This document shows positions 23,610-33,419 of a stretch of 52,162 bases of DNA, one piece after another. The position numbers and the translations under genes were made by a program. The stretch is from positions 1-52,162 of IMG/VR virus record IMGVR_UViG_3300001450_000052. The stretch is one strand, 5' to 3'. The first letter of the stretch is position 1, and the number at the start of each line of letters is the position of its first letter. Below the pieces are notes generated by a model that saw only the letters and a list, made by a program, of their open reading frames with translations, did not search any database and was not told where the DNA came from. The DNA comes from a virus.

Positions 23610-24700
23610 TGGCACTTACAGGGGAATCAAAATATAAAGTACTTTATAATAATTTTTTAACTAGTTCAAAAAACTACAGTGATTTTTTAAATACTAGTTT
23701 TGTTGATTTATATAACCAACAAGGACATGGTGTTTTAGAAGAAACTTTTAGACATGTCAGTTATGAGTGGGGTAATATAATGAATAGAAGTATAAATCTA
23801 GTAGGTTTCCCACAGGATTCGTTAAAAAGGTTAGATGGTAAGTATGTGGAATTAACAAACTCTATAACAGCTGAAACAACAGGAATCCAACAAGAGTTAC
23901 CTTTCGGAAGTAGTGATTTAGATAGAGAATATGTTAAAAAAGTTTTATTAAAACATTCTAAAAGTTCTTGGAAAGAGTTAAGAACCTTATTAGTTGAGTT
24001 TTTAGTAGAGTTAAGAGATAGACAATTGGATTTATCTAAAAACATAGATAAACTTAATTTAGTTTTTGCCAATGTTGGTGGGTACCTAACTGGTAGTTCT
24101 AATAATGGGTTGGTAAGTTATACTTTAACAACTGGAACTAGTACTACTAATTTGTTAAGTGATGTATCCGCAACAACAAATACTATAGGTAATTTTTGTT
24201 CTTATATGTTTGGTTCGGTAACACCAGAATATACAAATAAGTTAACCCACCCAAACGAATACTTATTTTTTATGGATAAACTAATGACTGATAAAATTAT
24301 TAGGTATATGGATTCTCATGTTAGATACAGCTATGCTGAAAATTTAGTTTTTTATAGGGATGACGAATTAATAAAAGAACTAACCAAAGTAAAAAGAAAA
24401 TATAGTGATGGGGTAAAAAAAGAAATATCAGAAGAATTTAGAATAAATTTATTAAAATTTTCTATAACACTTTTAAATTATGATACAAAAAAATACGAAA
24501 AACATTTTGGTAAAACAGAAATCCCAGAACAACTACAAAAAGTAAAATCTATACAAAAAGCTGTAGATAATTTCGAAGTTACCTTTACACAAAGTAATAG
24601 TGAGTTATCATTGGTTAGAAGGTTTTTTGATTCTACAGTTATGGGTACTAACAATAGTAGCTATAACCTAAAAATAACAAAAAATATAAGTATTACATAA
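23609..24700 (+). CDS. Baseplate-associated protein of unknown family
   Basis: 363 residues. The N-terminal 160 residues are largely helical (SWKELRTLLVEFLVELRDRQ; LDLSKNIDKLNLVFANVGGY). A Ser/Thr-rich loop (LTTGTSTTNLLSDVSATTNT) follows, then a second helical part (ELIKELTKVKRKYSDGVKKE). There is no Cys cluster, TM segment or catalytic motif, and I recognise no family. It is embedded in an operon, one base overlap with the gene before and 1 nt from the tail-X-like gene after, so a baseplate hub or wedge role is inferred from context alone. Confidence 0.65.
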   Translation: MALTGESKYKVLYNNFLTSSKNYSDFLNTSFVDLYNQQGHGVLEETFRHVSYEWGNIMNRSINLVGFPQDSLKRLDGKYVELTNSITAETTGIQQELPFGSSDLDREYVKKVLLKHSKSSWKELRTLLVEFLVELRDRQLDLSKNIDKLNLVFANVGGYLTGSSNNGLVSYTLTTGTSTTNLLSDVSATTNTIGNFCSYMFGSVTPEYTNKLTHPNEYLFFMDKLMTDKIIRYMDSHVRYSYAENLVFYRDDELIKELTKVKRKYSDGVKKEISEEFRINLLKFSITLLNYDTKKYEKHFGKTEIPEQLQKVKSIQKAVDNFEVTFTQSNSELSLVRRFFDSTVMGTNNSSYNLKITKNISIT

Positions 24701-24701
24701 A

Positions 24702-25019
24702 ATGTCGTATTATAATAGATATAAAGAATTTGAGGTTAATGGACAATCTAGAAGTGTGCCGTTAATAAACATACCAAAAAAAAGTTCGGACAAATACTTA
24801 GTTTATAAAGTAGGTAGGAGTAGACTAGATAAGATATCCCAACAAGTGTATAACACACCTTATTTTGGTTGGTTGATATTACAAGCTAATCCAGAATATG
24901 GTGGGCAAGAATGGAATATAACTGATGGTAGAATAATTAGAGTACCTTTCCCACTAACAGTTAGTTTACAAGACTACAAAAGTGAATTAGATAAACATTT
25001 CTTATATTATGGCAGATGA
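24702..25019 (+). CDS. LysM-like tail protein (gpX/gp53-type)
   Basis: 105 residues. The C-terminal half has the layout of tail protein X and LysM-like baseplate proteins: YKVGRSRLDKISQQVYNTPY, FGWLILQANPEY, then DGRIIRVPFPL, i.e. RLD-I-Y...W.I..AN...I.G..IR.P. In phage P2 gpX and T4 gp53 this small fold helps join tube or hub to the wedge. Its last 11 bases overlap the start of the giant hub gene, implying coupled translation and joint assembly. The conserved pattern and context make the assignment reasonable. Confidence 0.75.
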   Translation: MSYYNRYKEFEVNGQSRSVPLINIPKKSSDKYLVYKVGRSRLDKISQQVYNTPYFGWLILQANPEYGGQEWNITDGRIIRVPFPLTVSLQDYKSELDKHFLYYGR

Positions 25020-28000
25020 TATTCTTAACGCTAGTGAAAGTGTTTACACAAAACAAATTTGTGATAATCTAATTCTAATAGACCCGAATAAAATACAAAG
25101 TGCTGACGGAAAAAGTATAGAAGATAGGTTAGTTAGACATGAGGATTTAGTTATATATGTAAATTTAACAGCTAGGGTTATACCTAGGTCTAAACTAATT
25201 CAAGGTAAAGGTGCTTCAGATAGTGGTGTTAAAGTTGATTTATTTGATGGTGAAATAAATTTTTTAAAACCTAAAAACAAAAAATCTTTAGATAGTGATT
25301 GGACAGAAGCTTTTACTGACCCATCTGTAAATAAAATAGTACGTAATGAAGACACTAACGAACAAGGACAAACTTTTTATAGTAAAAGTATAGAAAATAA
25401 AAGTGATTTTCAGGGTTTTGGTATAACAGGTATTGATATAAAGATAAGTTCTTCATTTGTACCACAAGTAACTATAAATTTTGTTGATATTAGGGGTAAA
25501 ACTTTATTTGAACAAGCCGAAACAAATACCCCATATACAGCATTTTTTCATTTACCATACCCACAATTTGAGTTGACAGTAAAAGGTTACTACGGTAAGG
25601 CCGTAAAGTACCAACTAGCAATGACAAATTTTGAAGCTAATTTTGATAGTAATTCCGGTGACTATAATGTAACTGGTACTTTTATAGGTAATCATATAGC
25701 TTTATTAAATGATATTAATTTACAACAAGCTATGTTGGCACCTTATTTGTATCCAGTAGTGAAACAAACAAGTAGTGAAGAAACACCTAAAGGGTTGGGT
25801 AGAAAAATTATGGATGATGTTTATGAGATATATAAAAAAAAGAAATTAATCCCACAAGATTTTCCACATATTACAATTTTTGAATTAATAGGTTTAGTTG
25901 AAGGATTTACTGACAATCTTAAGAAAAATTTTAGTAAAGCAGACTTAAGATTTACAAATGACCAAAAAGTATACCAAGAACATTTAAAAAATTTTTGGAA
26001 TGCTATTTTTGGTACCAATGGTTGGATGGAAAATTTCATCAATACCGAAAGTGAAGAATTGTTAGATATGACATTAGGTTCCACAGGTAACCCAAACAGT
26101 AGTGATAAAAAAGTGGTAGCACATGCCTTTAAACTTAAAGAGATTACAGATGAATATATTAATAATGCTGAATCTAAATTAAAATACATAATAGAAGGTT
26201 ATAAAAAACAATTATCAGATAATGTTACTTTTGGTTTAGGTGGTGCGTCTGAGGTAAATCTAATTAGAGATTTTAATATAGAAAATCAAAGAGCGGTAAA
26301 TAATAATTCTAATGATATTAGTAAATTAAAACCAGACACCAAAGGATGGTACATACTATCTGACTCCCCAAAAAGTTTTGGTGGGGTATACGGTAGAGTT
26401 TTAGAAGAGTTTGAAAAAAACTGGAAACAAGCACAAACTAAAGCTAGTGACAAACTTAAAACCGTATTTCAACAAAGTCTATCATTTTACCCATCTATTA
26501 GAAATTTAATGGGTGTTGTTATGGCAGGGGTTGATACGTATTTAAGATTGATGGATAGAGTTCACACCAAGGCATTTGATGAAAAAACAACACCCCAAAG
26601 AGTAAAAGCTGTAATAACAAATAAAAAAGGTTATGAAGATGCTGTAAAAGGTGGTAAAGAAGTTTTTCCATGGCCACAATATTATCAGTATGATGATAAT
26701 GAAAATAGGTACGTTTTACAATATCCTGGAGCCGCGGGTAGTCTTTCGGAAACCAACGCTCAAAACGCTAAATGGTGGCCCGAAGTAGAGTTTATAGAAG
26801 AATATACAAAAGCAATCCATTCTAGGGTTAACCAAGTTCCATTCCAATCTACTAATGAAGTAAGGTATACGGGTCAAATAGCTTTATCGGTTAGACAATT
26901 TCCTTTTATTAATAAGGCGTACGATTATACTGTTAAAAATAGTATATTATGGGAAATATTAGATAGGGCAACTGACTTCACTAATTATGTTGGTGTAACA
27001 GGGTATAAATCCCAACCAGCACAGATTGTCGACACATTATTAGAAGCTGCACAAAATGATTCTAAAAATTTAATGATGGCTATTGAAAGTGATTTTAATC
27101 TACAAGAATTTTTTAAAGATAATAAAATAGATTATAATTCTTTTTTAGCGTTTCTAAAAAATGAATCACCAGACAAACACCTATTGTGGGAACACGGACA
27201 CATTAATACCGAATATTTAAATAGTCTTAATTCACAACCAAATGATATAAAAGGCACATCTTATGGTTTGTATCCAGAATCTAGTATAGTTGATATTTTT
27301 ACCGAAAACGGTAATTATGGGAAATACCAAAAATTGTTTTTAGAAAGTAAAAAAACCCAGGACTGGTGGTTCGACTTTTACCCATTTAATATTGGTAATT
27401 TAAATAGTTTAAGAAGTAAATTATCTGATTCGGCTAATATAACAGCTGAAAAATTCTTTGAAATAGACGTTTTACAAATAGACACCCAAACAAACGTTTA
27501 CGCAACAAAATCAATGGGGGACGACTTGGAATTTCGTAAATCATGTCAATATTACACTAATTTAAATTGGGATGTAGATACTGTTTATGGTAGTTTGTTT
27601 GATGTTGTAAAAGGTGATTGGGATTATGTTAGTACATTCACCACTTTTGATAATTGGGAACAATATTATAATACTAAACAACCCACTATTGAATTACAAA
27701 GTACCACTGATGGTATAAATTATACCTCAGATTCATTTTCTTCACAGATAGTTTCTATGATGAATACACCTTGGTTTGCTAATGCAATATATAAAGCTTT
27801 TATACAAGAACAAACTAGTGTTCCACAACCATACAAAGACGCGGCATACCTATTTTTAAATTCTTTACCAGTTACTAGTACATTAGAAAAAACGATACTA
27901 AAATACCAAGGTAAACACCAGTACAGTTCTTATGTAGCTCAAGCTATAAAACAACTAGCTGGTTATCATGAACTACCATATTCATTTATTTTAAAACTAG

Positions 28001-31000
28001 GTTCTATATGGCATGAGTATAAATCGGGACCAACAACTCCAGAAAATAGTATATTTTGTGGTTTAGGGGGTGGTGATGGTGGTAGTACCGGAACAGATGG
28101 TGATATTAGATGTAATGAGTGGTATGTGGACGCATCATCCGCAAATGGTTTTGGTTGGTTTGATTACACATATAATGGTAATATATTACCTGGTTTAAAT
28201 ACTGAAGAAATAACTTTAGGTTTTTGGCCTAGATTAATAAACGCTGTACATACAATTGTTACAGACAAATCCATATTACCAAATGTGGGTAGTTGGACAT
28301 CGGTAAGTGATATAAACGTTATGTTTACCGGAATTGTACCTGGTGGTTTAGAAATTGAAAAAGAAGAAGATTTGTTTACCCATAAAGACGGTATAGATTA
28401 TAATTTTTATTCTACTTTTATAGATTCTACTAATGTTGGAACACAAGGAGTTTCAGAAATAGACCCAACTATAGACCCTTATTATATAATTTATCCTTCA
28501 GCTGGAGCTTTGGTTAATACAGATTTATCTTTTATGGGTGATAATATAAATACAGCTGGTTTTGATGGTAGTGCAAGATTTTTATGGGGGGGAGCTGGTT
28601 ATGGAGCATTTGATGTTACACAACCAGGGAGTATACCATTAAAATACGGTGGATTATACGGAAGAGTACCTAAAAGTAACTACTTTAAAAGAATAGATAC
28701 GACCCAACCAAATCAACAAGCTTGGAATATTAATAATACTAATGATGTAACTACCAATTATGATGATATGACAGAATTGCTTTCTGTTTTTCCTTCACAA
28801 GTTTTAAATGAGTTTGAACAACAGTTCTTAAATTTTTGCCAACCAGAAAACCCAAACGCTACAAGTGTTGAGGGTGAGTTTACAAGTTTTAAATCTATAT
28901 TTAAAAAATTAATGGTTGTAGATAAAAATAGTATAGAAGCTGAAGTAGATATTGATGTCAGACCCAACGGGAATAAAACCCATAAAACTTTAGACATATC
29001 CAAAGCACAATATAAAAATTTCTTAAATTTAACCAGAATATTTTTAAAACAAAAAGTAATATATAAACATGGTTCGGTTAATGGTTGGGATATAGTTGTA
29101 AGTCCTACAGGTGGTAGTGATAAATTATCTACAAAACAATTAATTTACCACATAACAGGTTATGGAGCTAGTAGTATACAACTAAAAAGTTATGACGCAT
29201 CTTTATATCCGGGTGGTAATCCTGACACGTCATTTAAAACTGACATGAGACTTTATGTTATGCCTAGAAGAACTGTAGGTATAGATATTGCACACGATAA
29301 CGCTACAATCATATGTTTCGACTTCTTTAAAAATTACAACATATCACCAACCCTAGTACAACAATTTGCACCAATACTTAAACAATATTTGACAGAAACA
29401 CTACGAACATCTCCAGTAGCCACTAATGGGATAACAAAAACAGATTTCTCAACTAGAATGAGTACTTATTTCGATAACCTTAAAAGTTATGATAAATATT
29501 ATATTGATGAAATATTTAAACAAGTAGCAAAACTAGACCCGACAAAAGGTTTAAATAATTCTAATAATAATGATGGTGGTAAAGATGATGGTAGGCCTAA
29601 AATTGTTGCTGATAATCTTAAATTAGAGTTATACCAGGTATTTAAAACATTTAATGATAAATGGATATCAGGTACCCAAGTCCAGGGAGAAGATTTAAAC
29701 GCACCAACACCAACAAATTCTAAAGCTTTACCTTCCTATAATACACAATTTGAAAAATTTATGTTTTTAGATAGGGGTAATGTAGATATTGGTAATGACG
29801 CTGTTATAGACATATATCAATTTTTAGGTCTAGACACACCATTTACAGATAGTCCAAATACGTCAGTTAAACAGACTATAGGTGGGTTTGTAAGTACTTT
29901 GTGTTCTAAAAACTTTTTTAATTTTATACCCTTACCTTCCTACGTTAATTTTTACAATATGGAAGAACACGACACACAAGGTCAGGGTAACGCTATGTTT
30001 GGAGCTTTTAAACAGGTTGATTATAGTTTGTCTTCTCCAAAATATTTGTGTCAATACATAGGGCCCCCATCGACTAGTTTAGATGTAAAAACATCAACAT
30101 ATGGGTACAATAATGATACTTTTGTGTTAAATAGAGTTAGTCCAAATCCTTTATGTCAACCAATACCAAAAGGTCAAGAAGAAAAAGATTTAAATAATAA
30201 AGTAGTTGCTTTTGCTGTAGATTTCGGTATACCTAACCAACAAATTTTTGAAAGTATTGGGTTAAACCAATCAGAATTTCCAAATACTAGTGAATCTTTT
30301 AGGATTTTAGAAGATATGGGTAAGGTAGCTAGTGGTTCTAAAGTTTCCACCAATTCGATGAACTTATTTAATCTATACAAATCTAGGTCTTATCAATGTC
30401 AAGTAACATCAATGGGTAACGCTTTAATACAACCAACAACGTATTTTCAATTAAGATACCTACCAATGTTTAGTGGGCCATATCTTATAATGGACGTAAG
30501 TCATAATATAACCCCAAATGATATGACAACTACATTTACTGGGGTTAGAGTTGGTATACCTAGTTTACCTTCAATAACAGATTTGATATCGTCAATACAA
30601 GAATCATTACTTAAAAGTATGGATAGTGACCTAGAAGAGACCCCAACATCTAGTATAACACCAAATATGGACCCACATGATTTAACTGTCCCAGAAGAGT
30701 TAACTATATCTGAAGACGATATAAGTAGTTTAACTTTTGCGGTACAAGACCCTGTAGACATAAGTAAAATATTAAAACCTACAGAAAGCCAATCATTCTG
30801 GGTACAAAGAAACATTGTTGATGAGTCAACAGGGGCAGTTATTGGTCAGAAACCACATAAGGGAATAGATTATTCACCTAAAACAGAATTTAAAGGTACT
30901 GATATTGATATTTTATCACCTATAACTGGTATAATAACAGCTAAAGTTAGTGGGTGTAAACCTGGTAGTAGTGCAACTGCAAAAAAATGTGGAGGTGGAT

Positions 31001-31317
31001 ACGGAAACCATTTAGATATTGAAAAAGTACTAATAAACCCAACAGACTTATCAGCTTACGTGTCGGGAGCAGTTACTAGGTATAAATTTAGAGTAGCTCA
31101 TATAAAACAAGAAACGATAATAAGTTCTGGTATAAATTCTGGTGTAAATAAAAATACTAAATTAGGTATTATGGGCACCACTGGATACTCTACAGGTGTA
31201 CACTTACATTATGAAATAATAAAGTACCAATTAAACGAAAACCTTAAAGAAATAAAGCTATATTTAAACCCAAATAGTTTTAGTAGTGAGTACCTTGGAG
31301 GTGGAGAAACTACTTAA
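25009..31317 (+). CDS. Giant baseplate hub protein with C-terminal M23 peptidase domain
   Basis: 2102 residues. The N-terminal part (about 140-235: GITGIDIKISSSFVPQVTIN, then YPQFELTVKGYYGKAVKY) and a region near 1793-1850 (QCQVTSMGNALIQPTTYFQL, then MFSGPYLIMDVSH and TTTFTGVRVG) look like hub (gp27/gpD-like) strands. The last 150 residues are an M23 (LytM-like) metallopeptidase: PHKGID near 1948-1953 gives the first His and Asp ligands, GGGYGNHLDIE follows, and HLHYE near 2065 supplies the HxH motif. M23 enzymes cut peptidoglycan cross-bridges, so the hub carries its own wall-piercing enzyme, as T4 gp5 carries a lysozyme. The roughly 1500-residue middle is unassigned. Confidence 0.85.
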   Translation: MADDILNASESVYTKQICDNLILIDPNKIQSADGKSIEDRLVRHEDLVIYVNLTARVIPRSKLIQGKGASDSGVKVDLFDGEINFLKPKNKKSLDSDWTEAFTDPSVNKIVRNEDTNEQGQTFYSKSIENKSDFQGFGITGIDIKISSSFVPQVTINFVDIRGKTLFEQAETNTPYTAFFHLPYPQFELTVKGYYGKAVKYQLAMTNFEANFDSNSGDYNVTGTFIGNHIALLNDINLQQAMLAPYLYPVVKQTSSEETPKGLGRKIMDDVYEIYKKKKLIPQDFPHITIFELIGLVEGFTDNLKKNFSKADLRFTNDQKVYQEHLKNFWNAIFGTNGWMENFINTESEELLDMTLGSTGNPNSSDKKVVAHAFKLKEITDEYINNAESKLKYIIEGYKKQLSDNVTFGLGGASEVNLIRDFNIENQRAVNNNSNDISKLKPDTKGWYILSDSPKSFGGVYGRVLEEFEKNWKQAQTKASDKLKTVFQQSLSFYPSIRNLMGVVMAGVDTYLRLMDRVHTKAFDEKTTPQRVKAVITNKKGYEDAVKGGKEVFPWPQYYQYDDNENRYVLQYPGAAGSLSETNAQNAKWWPEVEFIEEYTKAIHSRVNQVPFQSTNEVRYTGQIALSVRQFPFINKAYDYTVKNSILWEILDRATDFTNYVGVTGYKSQPAQIVDTLLEAAQNDSKNLMMAIESDFNLQEFFKDNKIDYNSFLAFLKNESPDKHLLWEHGHINTEYLNSLNSQPNDIKGTSYGLYPESSIVDIFTENGNYGKYQKLFLESKKTQDWWFDFYPFNIGNLNSLRSKLSDSANITAEKFFEIDVLQIDTQTNVYATKSMGDDLEFRKSCQYYTNLNWDVDTVYGSLFDVVKGDWDYVSTFTTFDNWEQYYNTKQPTIELQSTTDGINYTSDSFSSQIVSMMNTPWFANAIYKAFIQEQTSVPQPYKDAAYLFLNSLPVTSTLEKTILKYQGKHQYSSYVAQAIKQLAGYHELPYSFILKLGSIWHEYKSGPTTPENSIFCGLGGGDGGSTGTDGDIRCNEWYVDASSANGFGWFDYTYNGNILPGLNTEEITLGFWPRLINAVHTIVTDKSILPNVGSWTSVSDINVMFTGIVPGGLEIEKEEDLFTHKDGIDYNFYSTFIDSTNVGTQGVSEIDPTIDPYYIIYPSAGALVNTDLSFMGDNINTAGFDGSARFLWGGAGYGAFDVTQPGSIPLKYGGLYGRVPKSNYFKRIDTTQPNQQAWNINNTNDVTTNYDDMTELLSVFPSQVLNEFEQQFLNFCQPENPNATSVEGEFTSFKSIFKKLMVVDKNSIEAEVDIDVRPNGNKTHKTLDISKAQYKNFLNLTRIFLKQKVIYKHGSVNGWDIVVSPTGGSDKLSTKQLIYHITGYGASSIQLKSYDASLYPGGNPDTSFKTDMRLYVMPRRTVGIDIAHDNATIICFDFFKNYNISPTLVQQFAPILKQYLTETLRTSPVATNGITKTDFSTRMSTYFDNLKSYDKYYIDEIFKQVAKLDPTKGLNNSNNNDGGKDDGRPKIVADNLKLELYQVFKTFNDKWISGTQVQGEDLNAPTPTNSKALPSYNTQFEKFMFLDRGNVDIGNDAVIDIYQFLGLDTPFTDSPNTSVKQTIGGFVSTLCSKNFFNFIPLPSYVNFYNMEEHDTQGQGNAMFGAFKQVDYSLSSPKYLCQYIGPPSTSLDVKTSTYGYNNDTFVLNRVSPNPLCQPIPKGQEEKDLNNKVVAFAVDFGIPNQQIFESIGLNQSEFPNTSESFRILEDMGKVASGSKVSTNSMNLFNLYKSRSYQCQVTSMGNALIQPTTYFQLRYLPMFSGPYLIMDVSHNITPNDMTTTFTGVRVGIPSLPSITDLISSIQESLLKSMDSDLEETPTSSITPNMDPHDLTVPEELTISEDDISSLTFAVQDPVDISKILKPTESQSFWVQRNIVDESTGAVIGQKPHKGIDYSPKTEFKGTDIDILSPITGIITAKVSGCKPGSSATAKKCGGGYGNHLDIEKVLINPTDLSAYVSGAVTRYKFRVAHIKQETIISSGINSGVNKNTKLGIMGTTGYSTGVHLHYEIIKYQLNENLKEIKLYLNPNSFSSEYLGGGETT

Positions 31318-31347
31318 AAATATTTAAATATACATTATAAAAGATTT

Positions 31348-31371
31348 TATTTATATTTAATAATATTTATA
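31348..31371 (+). promoter_or_regulatory. Two tandem TATTTATA boxes upstream of the 31386 gene
   Basis: Perfect TATTTATA copies lie at 31348-31355 and 31364-31371, 16 bp start to start; the second ends 14 nt before the ATG at 31386. The whole gap 31318-31385 is AT-rich, so chance occurrence is more likely here than elsewhere. Confidence 0.4.
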
Positions 31372-31385
31372 TAATAAACAATACT

Positions 31386-31625
31386 ATGATAACAGACGAT
31401 TTAAGACAAAAATTAGGTAATTTTTTAGGAAAAGCAACATCAAATATAGTGGAAAACGGTAACTCATCTGCAGGTCAAGAAGTTTGTGATTTAGATACTG
31501 GGGTTTGTTATACTATAAGAAGTAGAGATGGGTTAATTGAAAGAGTAGAAAATGAAATTAGAGTTAACCGAAAAGTAAAAGTAGAATCTCCTAATGGCCA
31601 AGTAAAACAATTATTAAATGGGTAA
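31386..31625 (+). CDS. Small protein of unknown function
   Basis: 79 residues. It begins MITDDLRQKLGNFLGKATSN, a helical segment. A short Cys pair follows (VCDLDTGVCYTIRSRDG), then a basic/acidic tail ending VESPNGQVKQLLNG. There is no TM segment or known motif. Its last 8 bases overlap the next gene, so the two are probably translated together. It follows the giant hub gene and is preceded by two TATTTATA boxes. It is not clearly tagged, although its neighbour is. Confidence 0.6.
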   Translation: MITDDLRQKLGNFLGKATSNIVENGNSSAGQEVCDLDTGVCYTIRSRDGLIERVENEIRVNRKVKVESPNGQVKQLLNG

Positions 31626-32400
31626 TTTAGAAAAAAAATTATTAGAAGAAATAAAAAGATTTAATCAAATCGGATACAACTCCCAAAATCTAGAAGAACA
31701 ATTGTTAGGTACTGGGAATGGGTCTGGATTTGCAAATAAAGTTGGTAATTCACAAAGATTAGATAAATTTAAAAATAGACAAATAGAAATGTCTGAACAG
31801 GAAGATGCTGAGGTTGATAGTGCAGAGGATGATGTTTCTAGTTTTGATGAAATGGGGTTCGATGATGTTGATGTTGAAATGGAAACTGGTGATGTGGGTA
31901 TTCCGGGTGAAGACGATGGTACAACACCTCCAGCACCAGAAACACCAGAAACACCAGGAACGATACCACCACCTCCAGTACCACCAACAACACCAACTCC
32001 AGTAACACCAGAAGAAGATGAAAACACGACAGAGGTTGAAGTTACTGATTTAGTTGATAAACAAGAAAAATTAGAAAAAAATACATCTGAAACTAATGAT
32101 AAGTTAGAATCTTTAATGTCTATGTTAGATGGTATGGAGGAAAAATTATCAGGTATGGACCAACTAATGAGTCAAATTACTAATTTAGAACAAAAAATAG
32201 AAGACTTTAGACCAAAAAGTGAACAAGAAAAACTAGATAATAGAAAACAAGATTCTGGGCCATTTGACCAAACACTCGCTGATTTTTGGGATGATAGTCA
32301 AGAAAAATTTAAATCACAAGGTAAAGAAGAATACATATTAAAACCTGAAGATATTGAAAATTTTTCTGAAACAGATATAAAACAAAGTTTTAACGTTTGA
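31618..32400 (+). CDS. Acidic, Pro-rich coiled-coil protein with tag-like N-terminus
   Basis: 260 residues. The start GNLEKKLLEEIKRFNQIGYN, followed by SQNLEEQLL, resembles the EINRVREIMGL...KEQ tag of the 7211 protein. Residues about 60-105 are Asp/Glu-rich, 105-140 Pro/Thr-rich (PETPETPGTIPPPPVPPTTP), and 145-200 form a likely coiled coil (VDKQEKLEKNTSETNDKLES, MLDGMEEKLSGMDQLMSQIT). The C-terminus is charged and helical. The acidic, low-complexity and coiled-coil layout could suit a scaffold, internal virion protein or adaptor. No family recognised. A terminator follows. Confidence 0.65.
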   Translation: MGNLEKKLLEEIKRFNQIGYNSQNLEEQLLGTGNGSGFANKVGNSQRLDKFKNRQIEMSEQEDAEVDSAEDDVSSFDEMGFDDVDVEMETGDVGIPGEDDGTTPPAPETPETPGTIPPPPVPPTTPTPVTPEEDENTTEVEVTDLVDKQEKLEKNTSETNDKLESLMSMLDGMEEKLSGMDQLMSQITNLEQKIEDFRPKSEQEKLDNRKQDSGPFDQTLADFWDDSQEKFKSQGKEEYILKPEDIENFSETDIKQSFNV

Positions 32401-32426
32401 TAGTATAAAAAAAATATAGTATGATT

Positions 32427-32451
32427 AAAGCCCTAACTTAGGGCTTTTTTT
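32427..32451 (+). terminator. Rho-independent terminator
   Basis: AAAGCCCTA, loop ACT, TAGGGCTTT plus T run: a perfect 9-bp stem. It separates the virion genes from the replication block. The following gap (32452-32541) has a TATTTATC at 32459-32466 and otherwise AT-rich sequence. Confidence 0.92.
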
Positions 32452-32541
32452 ATGGAATTATTTATCTCCATATAATTGACAACCACAAATAAGTTAGTTA
32501 TTATTATCTAAGAAATTAATTATTAAAAAAAATAAAATATT

Positions 32542-33408
32542 ATGAGTTCACTAGACGCTGTATTAGCCCAATACGAAAAAAACAAACAGACGACATCTTC
32601 TAAACCAAGAATGTCAGATGAAGACAGATTAAAACAATATTTCACTATTGCATTACCTAAAGGTACTAAACAAGGTGAAAAAAGAATTAGGATACTACCA
32701 ACAACGGATGGTAGTTCACCATTTAAAGAAGTGTTTTTCCATAACACACAAGTACAAGGTAGATGGATGAAAATTTACGACCCAGGTAAAGATTCTTCGG
32801 GTAAACCAACAGGGGAAAGAAGCCCATTAAATGAAGTAGAAGAAGCACTTAAATTAGCTGGTGACGAACAATCAAAAGAATTAGCAAGACAATATCGTTC
32901 ACAAAAATTTTACATAGTAAAAGTTATTGATAGGGATAAAGAAGAAGACGGTGTTAAGTTTTGGAGATTTAAACATAATTGGAAAGGGGATGGACCAATT
33001 GATAAAATAATCCCTATTTGGAGAAATAAAGGTGACGTTACTGATATTAATGAAGGTAGAGATTTAATCCTTATCTTACAAGCGGTACCATTACCAGGTG
33101 GAAGAGGAGAATACACAACAGTATCTTCTGTTATGTATGAAGACCCAGGAACCCTCTCAACAGACCCAGCTCAAGCAAAAGAATGGACATCTAATGAAAA
33201 AACTTGGAAAGATGTATACTCTCAAAAACCTGTTGAGTATTTAGAAGCTATATCTAAAGGGTTAGACCCAGTATGGGATAGTGAATTAAAAAAATACACG
33301 TACGATGACCCAAACGCTAAAACAAACAGTACTGTAGATATGAGTTCAACAAGCACAAACGTTGACCCACAAGCAAACCAAAAAGTAGACGAAGATTTAC
33401 CATTTTAA
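32542..33408 (+). CDS. Single-stranded DNA-binding protein, gp32-like
   Basis: 288 residues, close to T4 gp32 (301). The N-terminus (SSLDAVLAQYEKNKQ) is helical, as in gp32 where it mediates cooperativity. The core (EKRIRILPTTDGSSPFKEVF, then RSQKFYIVKVIDRD and KFWRFKHNW) has the aromatic/basic strands of an OB fold. A long polar tail ends in DEDLPF. The sequence contains no Cys, so the zinc site of T4 gp32 is absent. The DxLPF end is like the acidic tip of bacterial SSB, which recruits partner proteins. It heads the replication/recombination block, followed directly by UvsX. Function is confident from context and layout. Confidence 0.8.
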   Translation: MSSLDAVLAQYEKNKQTTSSKPRMSDEDRLKQYFTIALPKGTKQGEKRIRILPTTDGSSPFKEVFFHNTQVQGRWMKIYDPGKDSSGKPTGERSPLNEVEEALKLAGDEQSKELARQYRSQKFYIVKVIDRDKEEDGVKFWRFKHNWKGDGPIDKIIPIWRNKGDVTDINEGRDLILILQAVPLPGGRGEYTTVSSVMYEDPGTLSTDPAQAKEWTSNEKTWKDVYSQKPVEYLEAISKGLDPVWDSELKKYTYDDPNAKTNSTVDMSSTSTNVDPQANQKVDEDLPF

Positions 33409-33419
33409 AAATTATATAG

